From NCBI RefSeq assembly GCF_050948175.1, contig NC_135207.1, positions 2,029,501 through 2,093,500 of the forward strand: a stretch of DNA of 64,000 bases, given 5' to 3'. This DNA is from Xylocopa sonorina. Its lineage: Eukaryota > Arthropoda > Insecta > Hymenoptera > Apidae. A program made the position numbers and the translations under genes. Of the stretch, positions 1-12,583 are shown piece by piece; position 1 is the stretch's first letter, and each line of letters begins with the position of its first letter. Under the pieces are notes generated by a model. That model was not told the DNA's origin. It made no database searches and worked only from the letters and a program-made list of their open reading frames with translations.

Positions 1-77
1 TCTTGTTACAGTGCGAAATGATCACTCGATTCTTAATGTGGAGCTTGATGAACCTTGGGAACTCGAACTGATGTGAA

Positions 78-849
78 TTAACCAGTTAAGTGCGTTCGAC
101 GTGTATACTCGTCGCACCAAATCTCTACTGCGGTGCGTTTCACGTGTATACTCGTTGTGTGAAATAAAAAATTACTATTCACTACAAAAATTCAAAATCA
201 CGATAAATGTAATAAAATAGCTTGAAATTTTGTAAACTATTTTCTTCTTTTTCTTGTTTATTCTTGCTATCTTCAATTTTTCTTGTTTACGTATTTTATT
301 ATTTCTTGACAATTTTCAAGCTTTCACTAAGAATAACGTATTCAGAAACGAATTGTTAGCTTTTTTTTACGAATAAAAATGGTAAACCTTCCTCGTTTCT
401 CGTAAAATGTATAATAGTACCATTTTCCTTGCGTTCGACGTGTATACACGTCGTGTAAAATAAAAAATTATCATTCACTACAAAAATTCAAAATCTCGAT
501 AAAATGTAATAAGAACATTATTTAGTGGTATGTGTTCTTCATATATATAGCTTGAAATTTTGTAAACTATTTTCTTCTTTTTCTTGTTTATTCTTGCTAT
601 TTTCAATTTTTCTTGTTTACCTATTTTATTATTTCTTGACAATTTTCAAGCTTTCAGTAAAAATAACGTATTCAGAAACGAATTGTTAGCTTTTTTTACG
701 AATAAAAAAGGTAAACCTTCCTCGTTTCTCGTAAAATGTATAATAGTACCATTTTCCTTGCGTTCGACGTGTATATACGTCGTTGCTTGTTTTTAATTCC
801 GCACCCTGTGCTGATCTTTTCAAACTAAATTCCACAGTTAACTGGTTAA
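78..849 (+). mobile_element. TTAA-flanked MITE, CCAGTTAA family, copy 1
   Basis: The element is bounded by TTAA at 78-81 and 846-849, with terminal inverted repeats reading CCAGTTAAGTG on the left and CCAGTTAACTGTGG on the reverse strand of the right. A TTAA target and short inverted ends suggest a non-autonomous piggyBac-type element (inference). Inside, a block of about 300 bp is directly duplicated (about 150-430 and 455-760). Each block holds a subterminal palindromic motif related to CGACGTGTATACACGTCG, perfect at 436-453. Small open frames inside it look fortuitous. Confidence 0.72.
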
Positions 850-1215
850 AAAAGATTGGCGATATATACTATGACTTGCGGAATTTAGAATCTGTTGGTT
901 TTCGTTGGAAACCAATTACAAAAATTAATCTCTTGTCCTCGACTGAGAAGAGATTGCATTTCTTTACAGATATATATTTCTAAAGTTTGTTTATATAAAA
1001 GACACATTTAATTAGTAACCAATGCTTTAGATCCTCGGCTCTATATGTTTAAATCTCAGTTCAGTTCTCTAAAGAGAGAGAGTGCAAGGAAAATGTCACT
1101 TCCAGTGGAAATAAAGAACACTATAGAAAAAATAAATTGCTATTAGTTATTTATAAAATCCATATCCAACAAAATCGAATTGAAATATGATTAAATAAAT
1201 TTCACCATTCGGATT
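850..1215. repeat. Dispersed repeat segment between two MITEs
   Basis: This stretch matches, in inverted orientation, the segment at about 54575-54840, sharing the motifs around the GAGAAGAGAT and TTTCTTTACAGATATATAT strings. Part of it (about 890-980) also matches the units of the 168-bp array at 55590-56310. It is therefore a dispersed interspersed repeat, not unique sequence. No coding potential is recognised. Confidence 0.6.
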
Positions 1216-1665
1216 TTAACCAGTTAACCGTGGAATTTAGTTTCAGAAAATCACCACCAGGTGAGGAATTAAAAACAAGTACATACTATTATACATTTTA
1301 CGAGAAACGAGGAAGGATTATTATTCGTCATTGTTATTCGTCAGAAAAACTGACAATTCGTTTCTGAATACGTTATTCTTACTAAAAGCTTGAAAATGGT
1401 CAAAAAATAATAAAATACATAAGCAAGAAAAATTGAAGATTGCAAGAATAAACAAGAATAATAAGAAAATAGTTTACAAAATTTCAAGCTTTGTATATAA
1501 AGGAAACATACCACCAAATAATATTCTTATTACATTTTATTGAAATTTCGAGTTTTTATGGTGAATGGTAATTTTTTATTTCACACGACGAGTATACACG
1601 TGAAACGCACCGCAGTAGAGATTTGGTCCGACGAGTATACACGTCGAACGCACTTAACTGGTTAA
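1216..1665 (-). mobile_element. TTAA-flanked MITE, CCAGTTAA family, copy 2 (inverted)
   Basis: TTAA lies at 1216-1219 and 1662-1665. The left end reads CCAGTTAACCGTGG, matching the right end of the copy at 78-849, and the right end is the reverse complement of that copy's left end (CCAGTTAAGTGCG). This is the same family in opposite orientation and with a single internal block. With 78-849 it forms an inverted pair of about 1.6 kb that could fold. Confidence 0.72.
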
Positions 1666-2159
1666 ACATTTTTGTAAATAATTCAAACTCTAGCATGTAC
1701 ATTACGTAAATTTTGTAGATATTCTAAGTTCAAGCCTACTAAGTAGACTGTAGACTGCATACGCCGCATAATTTACTCAAATGGAAGCCATGGAAGGCTA
1801 CGAGCGCACTCCAACGTACAGGAACCGCGATTGGCCAAACTGGTTGCTACAAAAATAAGTATAAATACCTGGAAAGAAAACAAGACAAGTCCTTTCGCAG
1901 ATCTTACGACTTGTTTACAGAGTAGCCAGGATCTTTGCAGATCAGGCTATCCTTTCTTCGCAAACAACCCCTTCTTCCATCTCTCCACGAGCTCAGTAAC
2001 TACTGATTGCATCCAAACTCGAACCGCGACTCTGCCATACAAATACGAGACGTACATAATGTAGTAAGGTCGTGCCCATAACATCGTAAAACTTAAACAG
2101 TCTGCGCAAAAACATTTGCACATTGTCGTTACATTAAGCGCGATCTTGATCGCCACAGA
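1666..2159. other. Unique intergenic or upstream intronic sequence
   Basis: No repeat, RNA gene or recognisable coding region was found. Short frames on both strands have no recognisable domain. Confidence 0.4.
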
Positions 2160-3555
2160 TTGTATTGTGCCACAACTGTTAACTAGTTAAATTTGCGCTA
2201 TGATATTTACATTCACCTGTGTGCTGTGCCACAACTGTCAGCTAGTTAAATTTGCAGTATCATATTTACATTCGCCTGTGTACACATTGATGCGCTGTCA
2301 TTAAGCGCACTCAATTACAGCAGTCTGTTTATGTTCCATTGTATGTAATGCAACATGATATATCATGTTTATGTTATCGACAGGAGTTAATATTGTCAAT
2401 CAGGACCAAGAAAGCTAAAAAATAATAATAAAAAAAGTAGATAATATTCATTTAAAGCTGAAGTAAGAAATGACTATGCTTAAGCAAAACTCTAGCCCTA
2501 CGTTTTCATCTTACTACTGCAGTGTTAAGAGTATTGCTAACGCAACATGATATATCGTGTATATGTTATCGACAGGAGTTAATATTGTCAATCAGGACCA
2601 AGAAAGCTAAAAAATAATAATAAAAAAAGTAGATAATATTCATTTAAAGCTGAAGTAAGAAATGACTATGCTTAAGCAAAACTCTAGCCCTACGTTTTCA
2701 TCTTACTACTGCAGTGTTAAGAGTATTGCTAACGCAACATGATATATCGTGTATATGTTATCGACAGGAGTTAATATTGTCAACCAGGACCAAGAAAGCT
2801 AAAAAATAATAATAAAAAAAAGTAGATAATATTCATTTAAAGCTGAAGTAAGAAATGACTATGCTTAAGCAAAACTCTAGCTCTACGTTTTCATCTTACT
2901 ACTGCAGTGTTAAAAGTATTGCTAACGCAACATGATATATCGTGTATATGTTATTGACAGCAGTTAATATTGTCAATCAGGACCAAGAAAGCTAAAAAAT
3001 AATAATAAAAAAAGTAGATAATATTCATTTAAAGCTGAAGTAAGAAATGACTATGCTTAAGCAAAACTCTAGCCCTACGTTTGCATCTTACTGCTACAGA
3101 ATTAAGAGTATTGCCAACGGTTGCCAATGTTCAACCCAACGCACCTTTTATCGTACTCGATCCAAATGTTAATTAACCACGGAAAAAAGCTATTATATTA
3201 ATATTTACATTCGCCTGTGTACACATTGATGCGCTGTCATTAAGCGCACTCAATTACTGCAGTCTGTTTATGTTCCATTGTATCTAATGCAACATGATAT
3301 ATCATGTTTATGTTATCGACAGGAGTTAATATTGTCAATCAGGACCAAGAAAGCTAAAAAATAATAATAAAAAAAGTAGATAATATTCATTTAAAGCTGA
3401 AGTAAGAAATGACTATGCTTAAGCAAAACTCTAGCCCTACGTTTTCATCTTACTGCTACAGAATTAAGAATATTGCCAGCGGTTGCCAATGTTCAACCCA
3501 ACGCACCTTTTATCGTACTCGATCCAAATGTTAATTAACCACGGAAAAAAAGCTC
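2160..3555. repeat. Tandem array, 192-194 bp unit, with partial higher-order duplication
   Basis: Units begin near CAACATGATATATC at 2351, 2543, 2735 and 2928, with another copy at about 3291. They are nearly identical, including an AATAATAATAAAAAAAGTAG stretch. The flanks are duplicated as well: the segment before the first unit (about 2255-2345) recurs at about 3205-3290, and the segment after the fourth unit (about 3110-3190) recurs at 3475-3555. A 60-bp duplication at 2168-2290 precedes the array. Confidence 0.85.
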
Positions 3556-4440
3556 TTTTCTTCCAGCAGTATGTAAATTCGCTTTGTAGGCTTGAAAACG
3601 CGTTCGTATACTGGCAGCGCTCTTACATGTTTCCAGAATAAATTCCTTTAAACCGTCAAAGCTTTGAGCGGCGCCCAGTTTGTGCTCGCCTTCCCTCCAT
3701 ATTTTCCAAGAAAACGAGAATCATTAACCCGATCCAGCCTGGCTGGAGATTATTTTCGCAAGGCATCAAAGAGATTTTTTCGTTCCCCGCGCAGCCAGGT
3801 AAAACGATACCCGTTCTTTGGCGGTGGATCCATTAGGATCCCCCGTGAAACCTCGTTCTGGGAACGCGCAACGGTTTATTCGAATGTTTACGCGCGGCGA
3901 ATCGAACGGTTAACCGTAGAAATGAGAAATGTTTCAACACGATCCGCGATTAGATGCCGCGTGGCGATACCACGCTCGTGGCGAACGTTGGATCGCGTTA
4001 AATTACGCTAACGGGACATGCGACGTTCTTTTATCGGTGAACGCGGCACGAAAAGGCCTCGCGTGAGGTCGCGTTAAACGATAAAGCTGACAAATCGTTT
4101 CGTTACCAGCATGAATAACGATTGCGAGTCGTGTTCTCGCGCGTTCGTTCTTCATGCTCGACTGCCCCACCCTCGAACTGATTACACGCCCTTATCTCGA
4201 ACTCTCGATGGACACGCGAGTACCACGAAATCGAGCCTCACTGCGTTTCCAGTCGAGCATGCTTGTTAAACGTATATTCTTTTACAGTTTAGAGGAACAA
4301 GAAATCTAACGGGGATGGTGCGATATCTTTTTGTTACTGTTCGAGATGAGTGGAAGATCGATGCGCGAAATGCGTGAACGTGGTCAATAGTTTAAGTAAA
4401 GCGAGTAACAGCGACAATCAGAAACGAATTTTAATTAAAT
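3556..4440. other. CG-rich unique island
   Basis: This block is markedly richer in G, C and CpG than its surroundings. A 115-codon open frame (3664-4011, TTG start) has no recognisable domain. Nothing identifies an exon. It could be conserved non-coding DNA, but only comparison with related genomes would show that. Confidence 0.35.
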
Positions 4441-4446
4441 ATTCAG

Positions 4447-5715
4447 TTTTCTAAAGTTGATACTACATTGCTTTGATTTTGGTTCTATATTGTCATTCTT
4501 GTCGTGTCACTGTTGAAAAAGACAGAAAATTTACAGTATTATTACAGTAGAGCAGAGAATATTTGAAAAAATTGTGATATTCGTCAAATATCTCAAAGCA
4601 AACCAATCTGAATCACAGTTAATGAACAATCTGAGATATTTAATTAGTCAAATAGCATGCGATGTGTTTAATTTGGACAATTGTACTCATTTTTCTAAAA
4701 CTGATACTACATTGCTTTTATTTTGCTTGTAAATTGTCATTCTTGTCAATGTCACTATTGAAAATGAAGAAAATGGTAGAAAAATATTACAGTAGGACAG
4801 ACAATATTTGAAAAAATTATGATGTTCATCAAATATCTCAAAGCAACCAATCTGTATTCATTCTCGCGAATCACAGTTACTGAACAATTTGAGAAATTTA
4901 ATTATTCAAATAGCATGCAACACGTCTAATTTGGAAAATTGTACTCATTTTTCTAAACCTGATATTACATTGCTTTGATTTTGCTTCTAAATTGTCATTC
5001 TTGTCGTGTCACTGTTGAAAAGGATAGAAAAATATTACAGTAGAGCAAAGAATATTTGAAAAAATCGTGATATTCGTCAAATATCTCAAAGCAACAAATC
5101 TGTATTCCTTCACGCGAATCACAGTTACTGAACAATCTGAAGTATTTAATTATGCAAATAGTATGAGACATGTTTAATTTGGACAATCGTACTTATTTTT
5201 CTTAACCTGATATTACATTGCTTTTATTTTGCTTCTAAATTGTCATTCTTGTCAATGTCACTATTGAAAATGAAGAAAATGGTAGAAAAATATTACAGTA
5301 GGACAGAGAATATTTGAAAAAATTGTGATACTCGTAAAATATCTCAAAGCAATCAATCTGTATTCTTTCACGCGAATCATAGTTACTGAACAATTTGAGA
5401 AATTTAATTATTCAAATAGCATGCAACACGTCTAATTTGAAAAATTGTACTCATTTTTCTAAACCTGATATTACATTGCTTTTATTTTGCTTCTAAATTG
5501 TCATTCTTGTCAATGTCACTATTGAAAATGAAGAAAAATGATAGAAAAATATTGCAGTAGGGCAGAGAATATTCAAAAAAATTGTGATATTCATGAAATA
5601 TCTCAAAGCAACAAATCTGTATTCCTTCACGAATCACAGTTACTGAACAATCCGAGATATTTAATTATTCAAATAGCACGCGACGTGTTTAATTCGAACA
5701 ATCGAAGTCCAACTG
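4447..5715. repeat. Tandem array, about 250-bp unit, five copies
   Basis: Units start near TTTTCTAAA..TGAT..TACATTGCTTT at about 4447, 4691, 4948, 5196 and 5454. Each contains AAATTGTCATTCTTGTC and a downstream CAAATATCTCAAAGCAA motif. Copies are diverged by substitutions and small indels, so the array is not recent. Confidence 0.85.
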
Positions 5716-7600
5716 CAACGTGCTGATTACAATTGCTTTGCATTACGTAAATCCTTTCTTTATTAATTTCGTTTAATTGTCCGACGAATGTTAACGGAAC
5801 GCGGTTTATATTCTCTATTTAAGTGTATCCACGATTTAATGATTCTACAGCGAAGGCAAGCTGCGGGGTGAATAGGGGAGAACAGAAATGAATATTCGAT
5901 GTGCGAGAGCTTTTGTAAACCTATTTGGTATGGAGCTACCTCGTAATTGAAATTACAATTCAATTAAAACTCGCTACTCGTTTATACCGCGTGTGTTTAA
6001 AACAATTAATAATTTCCACGGGACGCGGATCCGAGTTTCTGTGCATTCATTGATACACGCGCAGCTGCGAAACGTGAAGCCAATACGTTTTACCAGTTTC
6101 ACAATTTTATACGCGCAGTTTGTAAATCCTGTCCACTTGTCGAAGGAAATATCAGTATTTATTTAATCACTCCACCATTTTTACCTTCGAAACGGCTCGA
6201 ACGCAGAAATTGCTACGAAAATAATATCGCAGAGAGAACCGTGTAAATCCGAAAATATCCGTTTCGCTGAAATTTCTTTATATCGCGTCGTATAAATAGC
6301 GGAAAAAACGGAGCAGAAAAATTAAAATCATTTCTGGGGGGGAAGATGAACCATCTTGCTGCTGTCGTTTCGCTTGAGATTCGTTCAATTTTCCGCCACG
6401 ATTCCCCGCAGATTGTCCGCCTTAACCCTTTGAATGCTGAGTCATTTCTAGGAGCTTGCTAAGAATCCTGAGATATATATTTCATCTTGTAAGTCACATG
6501 CACGTTTATCCATGCTCAGGTGAAATTCTATGGCAACAAGAAAAATTGTTTCTCTGCAAGAACAGAATAAATTCGTGGAAAATATAACTTTTATTAATGC
6601 ACGAACGCTATTAATCATATTATTAATTAATGCTAACAGTAGCATTTAACAACATTGTTTGTATTAATTAAATAGCACCGACTGTTCGACTGGTTTAAAT
6701 GAAAACTGTAAATGTTGTATGATAAAAAATATTTTTGGATAACTAATTGATATCATTACTTTTCGTAATTATTGCAATAATTCAAAATTTATATATGTAC
6801 GCTTAAGTTTGTGGTTAATTTAAATGTGTAGAAAAATACATAGTATTTAAAAATATTATTGTAGATATGATTTAGATCTAACTTCGTTGTGTAAATGCTC
6901 TTCTTGCTCTCAAAGTGATTTATATGATTTTCAAATGAATTCTGTTGCTCTATGCTTAAATGTAGATTTATATCGTTTTGATGTGGGCGTATGTTTCTTC
7001 GAGCCATGCGAATTTGCTATTTGTAAGTTTTACAAAAGAAGCGAAAGAACGATGATTGATCGTTGACTATAATTAGCTGACAAATGTATAGTGGAAAGAG
7101 AAAAAAGTTGTTTCTTATTTGAAATCACTCGAAGGTACCGTTGCAGCCCAAAGTGACGCTTAAAAATTCATCCATCCATCTGTGTCTATCCTTTTTTTAA
7201 AAAGCTGCATCTTTTGAATCAAAAGGTTCAATCCAAATTAGAAATCTCAATTAAGAATCTGTACTAGTAAGAGTAAAATATTTGCTTGTGTATAAAAAAA
7301 GTGATGAAATGATTTTCGAGATATCGTATTCAAAGACACAAAGATACAGATGAACAGATACAAAATAATTACTTAAATAAGAAAAAAAATTGTTTAATGG
7401 ATCACGTTCTTAAAGCAAACTAAAAAGTATAAACAATTTTTCCTAGCCCCATACAGACAATCCTAAAAATTTATAAATTTGTGAATTTTTAATAGCTGCA
7501 AAAATGGTGGTAAGATTTAGCAATCGATAATTAATAAATAGTTCACCTAAATCACTAACAATTTTATTACATGTGCCTCATGTTCTTTCAAAAATTCTCA
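5716..7600. other. Unique AT-rich sequence
   Basis: No array or gene was recognised here. A TTAACCCTTT motif at 6422-6431 could be the left end of a TTAA element whose other end is at 8707-8710 (see findings). Short frames on both strands have no recognisable features. Confidence 0.35.
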
Positions 7601-8418
7601 ATTACAAATTTTCAAGACTCTCTGTATGAAACTAGTAAAAATTACTTTATACTTTTCAGTCTGTCTTAAAAGCGTGGTTTATTCAACAATTTTCTTTTAT
7701 TTAAATATATACACCTATAATATTATATATATATATATTATTTGAAAATATATGAAGCTGTAAAATTTATGAAGACACTCTGTATGGAGCTAGTAAAAAT
7801 TACTTTATACTTTCCAGTCCGTCTTAAAATCGTGGTTCATAAAACAATTTTCTTTTATTTAAATATATACACCTATAATATTATATATATCTATTATTTG
7901 AAAATATATGAAGCTGCGAAATATATGAAGACTCTCTGTATGGAGCTAGCAAAAATTACTTTATACTTTCCAGTCCGTCCTAAAATCGTGGTTCATTAAA
8001 CAATTTTCTTTTATTTAAATAGATACACCTATAATATATATATATATATATATCTATTATTTATTTAAATATATACACCTATAATATATATATATATCTA
8101 TTATTTCAAAATATACAAAGACTTTTTGTATGGAGCTAGCAAAAATTACTTTACACTTTTCAGTTGGTCCTAAAATCGTGGTTTATCCAACAATTTTCTT
8201 TTATTTAAATATATATATATAATATATTATATATATCCATTATTTGAAAATATATGAAGCTGCGAAATATATGAAGACTCTCTGTATGGAGCTAGCAAAA
8301 ATTACTTTATACTTTCCAGTCCGTCCTAAAATCGTGGTTCATTAAACAATTTTCTTTTATTTAAATAGATACACCTATAATATATATATACATCTATTAT
8401 TTATTTAAATATATACAC

Positions 8419-8497
<79 letters not shown>

Positions 8498-8655
8498 ATT
8501 ATTTCAAAATATACAAAGACTTTTTGTATGGAGCTAGCAAAAATTACTTTACACTTTTCAGTTGGTTCTAAAATCGTGGTTCATCCAACAATTTTCTTTT
8601 ATTTAAATATATATATTATATATATCCATTATTTGAAAATATATGAAGCTGCGAG
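7600..8655. repeat. Tandem array, about 160-bp unit, with TA microsatellites
   Basis: About six units contain the shared strings GTATGGAGCTAG.AAAAATTACTTTA and ATCGTGGTTCAT, followed by AATTTTCTTTTATTTAAATA and TA runs of different length. The longest pure TA tract is at about 8424-8495. An 85-codon frame (7742-7999) is only the translated repeat. Confidence 0.85.
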
Positions 8656-8923
8656 CTCAGTACGGCGCAATCGCACTATAACCGCATCACCGCAGCCCTG
8701 AAAGGGTTAAAATTTAATTCCGAGCCGGGCAAAAAGTGTTGTTGAACTAGCCTATACGTGTACGCCCTCGTGAAATTCTATTAAGTCAAGTCTCCTCGCC
8801 CGCGGCGAAGAATATCCAGCCGCGGTTACCGGAAACCTCGACTTTCATTGAGAACCGGAGCACGCGTTACCCGGGCTCTCGAATTGTCCGTGGCTGGGAA
8901 GAAGAAAAACAGAGTGAGTGAGT

Positions 8924-9000
<77 letters not shown>

Positions 9001-9171
9001 GCGCAGTCCAGAGATGTATCACTGGTTCAGACATCGAGGGCGGCGGTGGTTGTCGAAAGGTGAACGTGGCGAGGCACTGATTGCTCCGAGAAAACTTGCT
9101 TCCCCGTGGGCTATTTCTCTGATCAAGCTTCTTGCTCCGCGTTCACCTTCTGACCAATGTTATCCGCTCTT
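8656..9171. other. CG-rich island with GA microsatellite
   Basis: This is CpG-containing unique sequence. It is interrupted by a GAGT/GA simple repeat at 8911-8998. No exon is recognised. Its position 3.4 kb upstream of the first coding exon would allow a promoter or 5' UTR role, but nothing in the sequence proves it. Confidence 0.35.
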
Positions 9172-10545
9172 CCCATCCCCCCCTCTAGTCTTCCTACAAT
9201 TCAGGGCGTGCAGTTTGAAAGCTGTCGAGAGGTGGGAAGATTTCACGTGAGTTAAGTCTGGAACTTTTGGGGATGAAGAATTATTGTGGAAGAGTGAAGA
9301 ATGAAGAATTTTTCTGGAAGAGAAAGATTAGTTATTCTTATTTTATCGATATTAACACCTTTTTAACAGGGTCGTAACGTCAGTTTAACGTCAATTAGTG
9401 TCATCCGTATATATAGTGTTAATCGCCTAATTAATTGTTGAAAAGTTGCAATTGAAGAAAGGTTACAAGGTCGAAACGCTGCGATTTTCCAAACTCAATT
9501 TTATTACAAGAAAACCTACTTGCAACTGAGATATCTTTGATCAAGTGACTGTCTCGACCTTTGTTACTCAAAAAACTAGAAAATCCTGAAATCTCGAACT
9601 TGAGAACTTTATATTATCCTAAAAACTCTCCATCCCCCCTCCAGTCTTCCTACAATTCAGGGCGTGCAGTTTGAAAGCTGTCGAGAGGTGGGAAGATCTC
9701 ACGTGAGTTAAGTCTGGAACTTTGGGGATGAAGAATTATTGTGGAAGAGTGAAGAATGAAGAATTTTTTCTGAGGAAGATTAGTTATTCTTATCTTATCG
9801 ATATTAACACCGTATCGACGGGGTCGTAACATTAGTTTAATACAGAAAATCTTAAGTCAATCGTTTTACTATATTTTAAATAGCTCTTTCTCTTCTACGC
9901 TATTTTGTAGAAGCTTTTTTATACGAATCGACTCACTTTAACCCATTCGCTATTAGTACATAATCCTTTGATTTGAATTATTTAAATTATTCCGTTTTAA
10001 GTCTTCGCATTTATATAAGATTGGTTACTTCTAGAATTTTTTGCTTTTCAATGCAACAAAATTAACGTTAAAATATATTTAATATATACATATAACGAAT
10101 AAATTCGTGCTGGTAATGAGTAAGGGATTTAGTTGAATAATAATGTTAACACGTTTGAATTTTCATTTTATTATTGATCGGTATTTTAAAGTTTTTAGCA
10201 GTAAAACTCGAGTTCTACTATTAATCTTAAATTAATAGATAGACAATCTTATGTCAATCGTTTTACTGTATTTTAAATAGCTCTCTCTTCTGCACTATCA
10301 GTGTAATCCGTACATATAGTATTAATCGCCTAATTAATTGTTGAAAAGTTGCAATTGAAGAAAGGTTACAAGTTCGAAACGCTGCGATTCTCTGAACTCA
10401 ATTTTACTACAAGAAAACCTACTTGCAACTGAGCTATCTTTATTGAAGTAACTGTCTCGACCTTTGTTACTCAACATCAAAAAACTAGAAAATCCTGAAA
10501 TCTCGAACTTAAGTGCTTTGTATTATCCTAAAAACTCTACAGCTT
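9172..10545. repeat. Segmental duplication A-B-A'-B' interrupted by an insertion
   Basis: Segment A (9172-9394) recurs as A' (about 9629-9837), and segment B (about 9395-9628) recurs as B' (about 10305-10545). Examples are TTCCTACAATTCAGGGCGTG at about 9190 and 9641, and GTTAATCGCCTAATTAATTG at about 9418 with a near copy (ATTAATCGCC) at about 10321. A and B are contiguous in the first copy but separated by about 465 bp in the second. Confidence 0.75.
9838..10304 (-). mobile_element. Inserted R-Z-R repeat unit
   Basis: This block is absent from the equivalent A/B junction at about 9390. It has about 55 bp direct repeats (R) at each end (about 9846-9903 and 10247-10300; shared core TCAATCGTTTTACT) around a 345-bp centre (Z). 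The same Z and R modules occur inverted at 11290-12560. No known superfamily ends are recognised, so the insertion mechanism is open. Confidence 0.55.
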
Positions 10546-11289
10546 GCATTTACAACCTCCCAATATTATCCCCCATTTCTGACAGTCATTTTCCATGCAA
10601 ACAGCACCCCAGAATTCACTCTGGTCTTTCGTTGGTTTCAGATCAGCCGATTTCGACGACTCAACGCGTTTCCACGAGGAAATGACCAACGTTACGAAGC
10701 CGCGAGACTCTCATGGAAACGGGACAGTTTTTATTCAAGTTGCGTAGTGTTCCTCCCTCTCGTTCGAGGGATGTTTTGAGTGCAATTTAACTTGCACAAC
10801 CGAGGAAGAGTGAGAGAGGGAGAGAAAGAGAGGGCGAGAGGGAAAGACAGCCGAGAAAGGAGGGCAGAAACAGGGGAAAAGGAGTCTCGCCGCGGGCCAC
10901 GCGGGCTGCAACCACTCCTCGACGCTTTGCATAACGAAGTTACGAAACGATTCGTCGACGAAGAGTTTCTCTGTATGGCCTACGAGACGCAGCCAGAGAC
11001 CTCGAGCGCAGCTGATTGAAAGTACCGCGAATATTGCATCGCTTCCGGTGACAGTTGAGGTACGTCTCGAATACAATTTTCTAGATTTGTCGAAACGAAT
11101 TTTGGCGGTTTCGAGAGAGAAATCGTTTTTGCGAATAAATTATCTGTTGCTTGGAGTAAAGGCGATTTGAATTAGGCGTGCGAGTAATGGTTAGGCTGCG
11201 AATGCTTTATGCATTCGTGTGAAATTTAAATGTATAATGCAAAACAACTAAAACATAACTAAAATATAACAATAAATAAAATGCGTATA
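10546..11289 (+). other. CG-rich block, possible non-coding 5' exon
   Basis: The sequence is CG-rich with a purine-rich GAGAGAG stretch at 10805-10860. A donor-like GAG|GTACGT occurs at 11059/11060. Exon 1 of the neuroligin has a clear splice acceptor, so at least one upstream non-coding exon must exist, and this is the nearest plausible block. Frames at 10464-11076 on both strands show no recognised domain. The assignment is inference only. Confidence 0.25.
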
Positions 11290-12562
11290 CATAATAATTT
11301 TGTAAGTGTGAAATTTCATCTATTAATTTAAGATTAATAGTAGAACTCGAGTTTTACTGCCAAAAACTTTAATAATAGCGATCAATAATGAAACGAAAAC
11401 TCGAACGTGTTATACATTATTATTCAACTAAATCCCTTACTCATTACCAGCACGAATTTATTCGTTATATGTATATATTAAATATATTTTAACGTTAATT
11501 TTGTTGCATTAAAAAGCAAGAAACTCTAAAAGTAACCAATCTTATATAAACGCGAAGACTTAAAACGGAATAATTAATGCATCAAAGAATTGTGTACTAA
11601 CAGCAACTGGTTAAAGTGAGTAGATTCGTATAAAAAAGCTTCTAAAAGATAGCGCAGAAGAGAGAGCTATTTAAAATATAGTAAAACGATTGGCATAAGA
11701 TTTTCTATCTATTAATTTAAGATTAATAGTAGAACTCGAGTTTTACTGCCAAAAATTTTAATAATAGCGATCAATAAATGAAAACTCGAACGTGTTATAC
11801 ATTATTATTCAACTAAAGCCCTTATCGATTACCAGCAGGAGTTTATTCGTTATATATTAAATATATTTTAACGTTAATTTTGTTGCATTGAAAAGTAAAA
11901 AACTCTACAAGTAACCAAACTTATATAAACGCGAAAACTTAAAACAGAAAAGTTTTAATAATTCAAATCAAAGAATTATGTACTAATAGCAAATTGGTTA
12001 AAGTGAATCGATTCGCGTAAAAAAACTTCTAAAAAATAGCGTAAAAGAGAAAGAGCTATTTAAAATATAGTAAAACGATTGACTTAAAATTTTTTGTAAA
12101 TTCTAAAAAATAGCATAGAAGAGAGGGCTATTTAAAATATAGTAAAACGATTGACTTAAGACTTTCTGTAAACCGTAATTCTAAAAAATAGCATAGTAGA
12201 GAGAGCTATTTAAAATATAGTAAAACGATTGATATAAAATTTTCTGTAAACCGTAATTCTAAAAAATAGCATAGAATAGAGAGCTATTTAAAATATAGTA
12301 AAACGATTGACTTAAAATTTTTTGTAAATTCTAAAAAATAGCATAGAAGAGAGGGCTATTTAAAATATAGTAAAACGATTGACTTAAGACTTTCTGTAAA
12401 CCGTAATTCTAAAAAATAGCATAGTAGAGAGAGCTATTTAAAATATAGTAAAACGATTGATATAAAATTTTCTGTAAACCGTAATTCTAAAAAATAGCGC
12501 AGAAGAGAAGGAGCTATTTAAAATATAGTAAAACGATTGATATAAGATTTTCTGTAAACCGT
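11290..12562. repeat. Z-R-Z-R array ending in R units at the exon 1 acceptor
   Basis: Two Z-R units of about 400 bp (about 11310-11700 and 11705-12110) are followed by a run of R units of about 72-81 bp. The motif GCTATTTAAAATATAGTAAA occurs at about 12055, 12128, 12203, 12284, 12356, 12433 and 12513. The last unit ends in TTTTCTGTAAACCGTAA, directly continuous with the polypyrimidine tract and AG of exon 1. Confidence 0.85.
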
Positions 12563-12583
12563 AAACTTTCCTTTGATCTGCAG

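Noticed and set aside
2349..3115. Direct repeats considered as a CRISPR array
   Set aside because: The units are contiguous 192-bp satellite copies without variable spacers, in a eukaryotic genome.
3664..4011. 115-codon frame in a CG-rich island
   Set aside because: It has a non-ATG start and no domain or splice context; CG-rich DNA has fewer stops by chance.
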